From positions 186,001-250,000 of the forward strand of contig NZ_FOLT01000003.1 of assembly GCF_900112455.1 (NCBI RefSeq): a stretch of DNA of 64,000 nucleotides, written 5' to 3'. The position numbers were made by a program, and so were the translations under genes. This document shows positions 63,159 through 64,000 of this stretch, piece after piece (position 1 is the first letter of the stretch; each line of letters starts with the position of its first letter). Source of the DNA: Alkalibacterium subtropicum (GTDB taxonomy: Bacteria; Bacillota; Bacilli; Lactobacillales; Carnobacteriaceae_A). The notes under the pieces were generated by a model. It did no database searches, was not told the origin of the DNA, and saw nothing but the letters and a program-made list of their open reading frames with translations.

Positions 63159-64000
63159 ATGACAGCATCACAGAATTGGAATATGGACAGCGTCTTTGAA
63201 GGGGGAAGTCATTCAGAGGCTCTGCAATCTCGTATTAAAGAGCTAGACACACTGATCCAGGCGACTCTGACTCAAATCAGCGCATGGCAGCCTTCAAAAG
63301 ATCATCCGGAGTTCAACGAACTGGCCGCATTCCTTGAAAATAGAGAAACCATCGGCAACGGCCTGTCTGAAGCCGGAACCTTTGCCCGCGGTCTGTTCTC
63401 AGCCAATACTAAAGATCTTCAGGCTGCAAAAGTGGTGAATCAGCTCAGTACCGTCGCCAGTCAGATGAGTGAAGTGGAAACCCTCTTCATGAAAAAGCTG
63501 AAAGACGTGCCGGAAGATGAATGGAACACTTTAGTAGCCACCGAACCGTTCAAACAGAGTGCCTTCCCACTGCAGGAAAAAAGGGAAAAAGGTCAGAAGT
63601 TATTATCCGAAAAAGAAGAAAAAATCATCCAGAAGCTGTCTCTGGACGGATTGAATGGGTTCGGCAATATGTACCAGACCATCGTCAACAGTGTCAGCGT
63701 GCCGTTTGAGGAAGACGGTAAGATCATTTACCTTTCAGCCGGACAGGCAGCCAACAAGCTGACAGGGTCTGAAGATCCGGCTGTCAGAGCACGTCTGTTG
63801 AAGGACTGGGAGATGGCCTGGAAAGAAAAAGCGCCGCTGTTTTCCGATACACTGAACCATCTGGCCGGGTTCAGACTACAGACCTATGATTTGAGAGACG
63901 AGAAAGATTTCTTGACGCCGCCGCTTGAATACAACCGCATGAAAGAAGAGACGCTGAACACCATGTGGGACACGATCACTGAGAACAAGCCGAAAGTAGT
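63159..64000 (+). CDS. pepF: Oligoendopeptidase F (M3 family), 3' part beyond window
   Basis: The first 280 residues of a PepF/M3-family oligoendopeptidase, cut by the window end before the HExxH zinc site. N-terminal features (NWNMDSVFEGGSHS; YLSAGQAANKLTGSEDPAVR; AGFRLQTYDLR) are typical of the family. It degrades oligopeptides in the cytoplasm. ATG 63159 after AAGGGGAGA. Confidence 0.88.
   Translation, partial: MTASQNWNMDSVFEGGSHSEALQSRIKELDTLIQATLTQISAWQPSKDHPEFNELAAFLENRETIGNGLSEAGTFARGLFSANTKDLQAAKVVNQLSTVASQMSEVETLFMKKLKDVPEDEWNTLVATEPFKQSAFPLQEKREKGQKLLSEKEEKIIQKLSLDGLNGFGNMYQTIVNSVSVPFEEDGKIIYLSAGQAANKLTGSEDPAVRARLLKDWEMAWKEKAPLFSDTLNHLAGFRLQTYDLRDEKDFLTPPLEYNRMKEETLNTMWDTITENKPKV

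Noticed and set aside
1-64000. Prophage, insertion sequence or integrative element
   Set aside because: No integrase, transposase, phage structural genes or att-like direct repeats flanking a gene block were seen; gene content is housekeeping throughout.

Overview
The window is a chromosomal segment of a non-sporulating, low-to-mid-GC Gram-positive bacterium (Bacillota). Dipeptidase PepV, a DUF4044 mini-protein, a lipoprotein-type YidC, a lactococcal-style BmpA/NupABC nucleoside transporter, a LysM-rich glucosaminidase, T-box control of leuS and a seven-gene comG operon together suggest Lactobacillales. A Carnobacteriaceae-like halo/alkaliphile such as Alkalibacterium or Marinilactibacillus is my inference from the strongly acidic exported proteins and the PopT-type DUF368 protein; no rRNA gene is present to confirm it.

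Layout. 0-5.3 kb: an edge-truncated hypothetical, DUF503, a DUF368 polyprenyl-phosphate carrier, a class II photolyase, and a macro-domain/DUF305 pair. 5.4-9.1 kb: an NhaC-family transporter behind a textbook lysine riboswitch (so probably a lysine transporter), a tiny membrane protein and an atypical SDR. 9.2-13.8 kb: the glycine cleavage system (gcvT-gcvH, a strong terminator, gcvPA-gcvPB). 14-18 kb: an iron alcohol dehydrogenase, a GerMN lipoprotein and a highly acidic surface protein. 18-25.6 kb: pepV, nnrD, rsuA, a MurJ/YtgP-like flippase and an ABC exporter. 26.4-33.2 kb: leuS with its T-box leader, a GH73 glucosaminidase with eight LysM modules, and mnmM. 33.3-38.2 kb: a nucleoside ABC transporter. 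38.4-48.5 kb: ftsK, acylphosphatase, yidC, a NERD-domain protein, a two-component system, gnd and DUF4044. 48.5-57.1 kb: a housekeeping run pepP-efp-asp23-nusB / xseA-xseB-ispA-tlyA-argR-recN. 57.3-61.5 kb: the comGA-GG DNA-uptake pseudopilus operon. 61.6-64 kb: yebC, a VanZ-like gene and the start of pepF.

The most unusual content is intergenic. Six long gene-free gaps (about 3.6, 8.1, 16.5, 25.8, 29.2 and 42.6 kb) hold tandem imperfect repeats. Each locus has its own sequence, but all keep a period of 51-53 bp, close to five turns of B-DNA. At the clearest loci the unit is a 5-nt arm of GAGTN type, 24 nt, a complementary 5-nt arm, then 18 nt, giving 52. Arm changes are compensatory within and between loci. 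The arrays mostly lie outside transcription units, between terminators and the next promoter. I regard this as the best candidate for an undescribed element family. Non-ATG starts (TTG, GTG) supported by good Shine-Dalgarno sequences are also common here.
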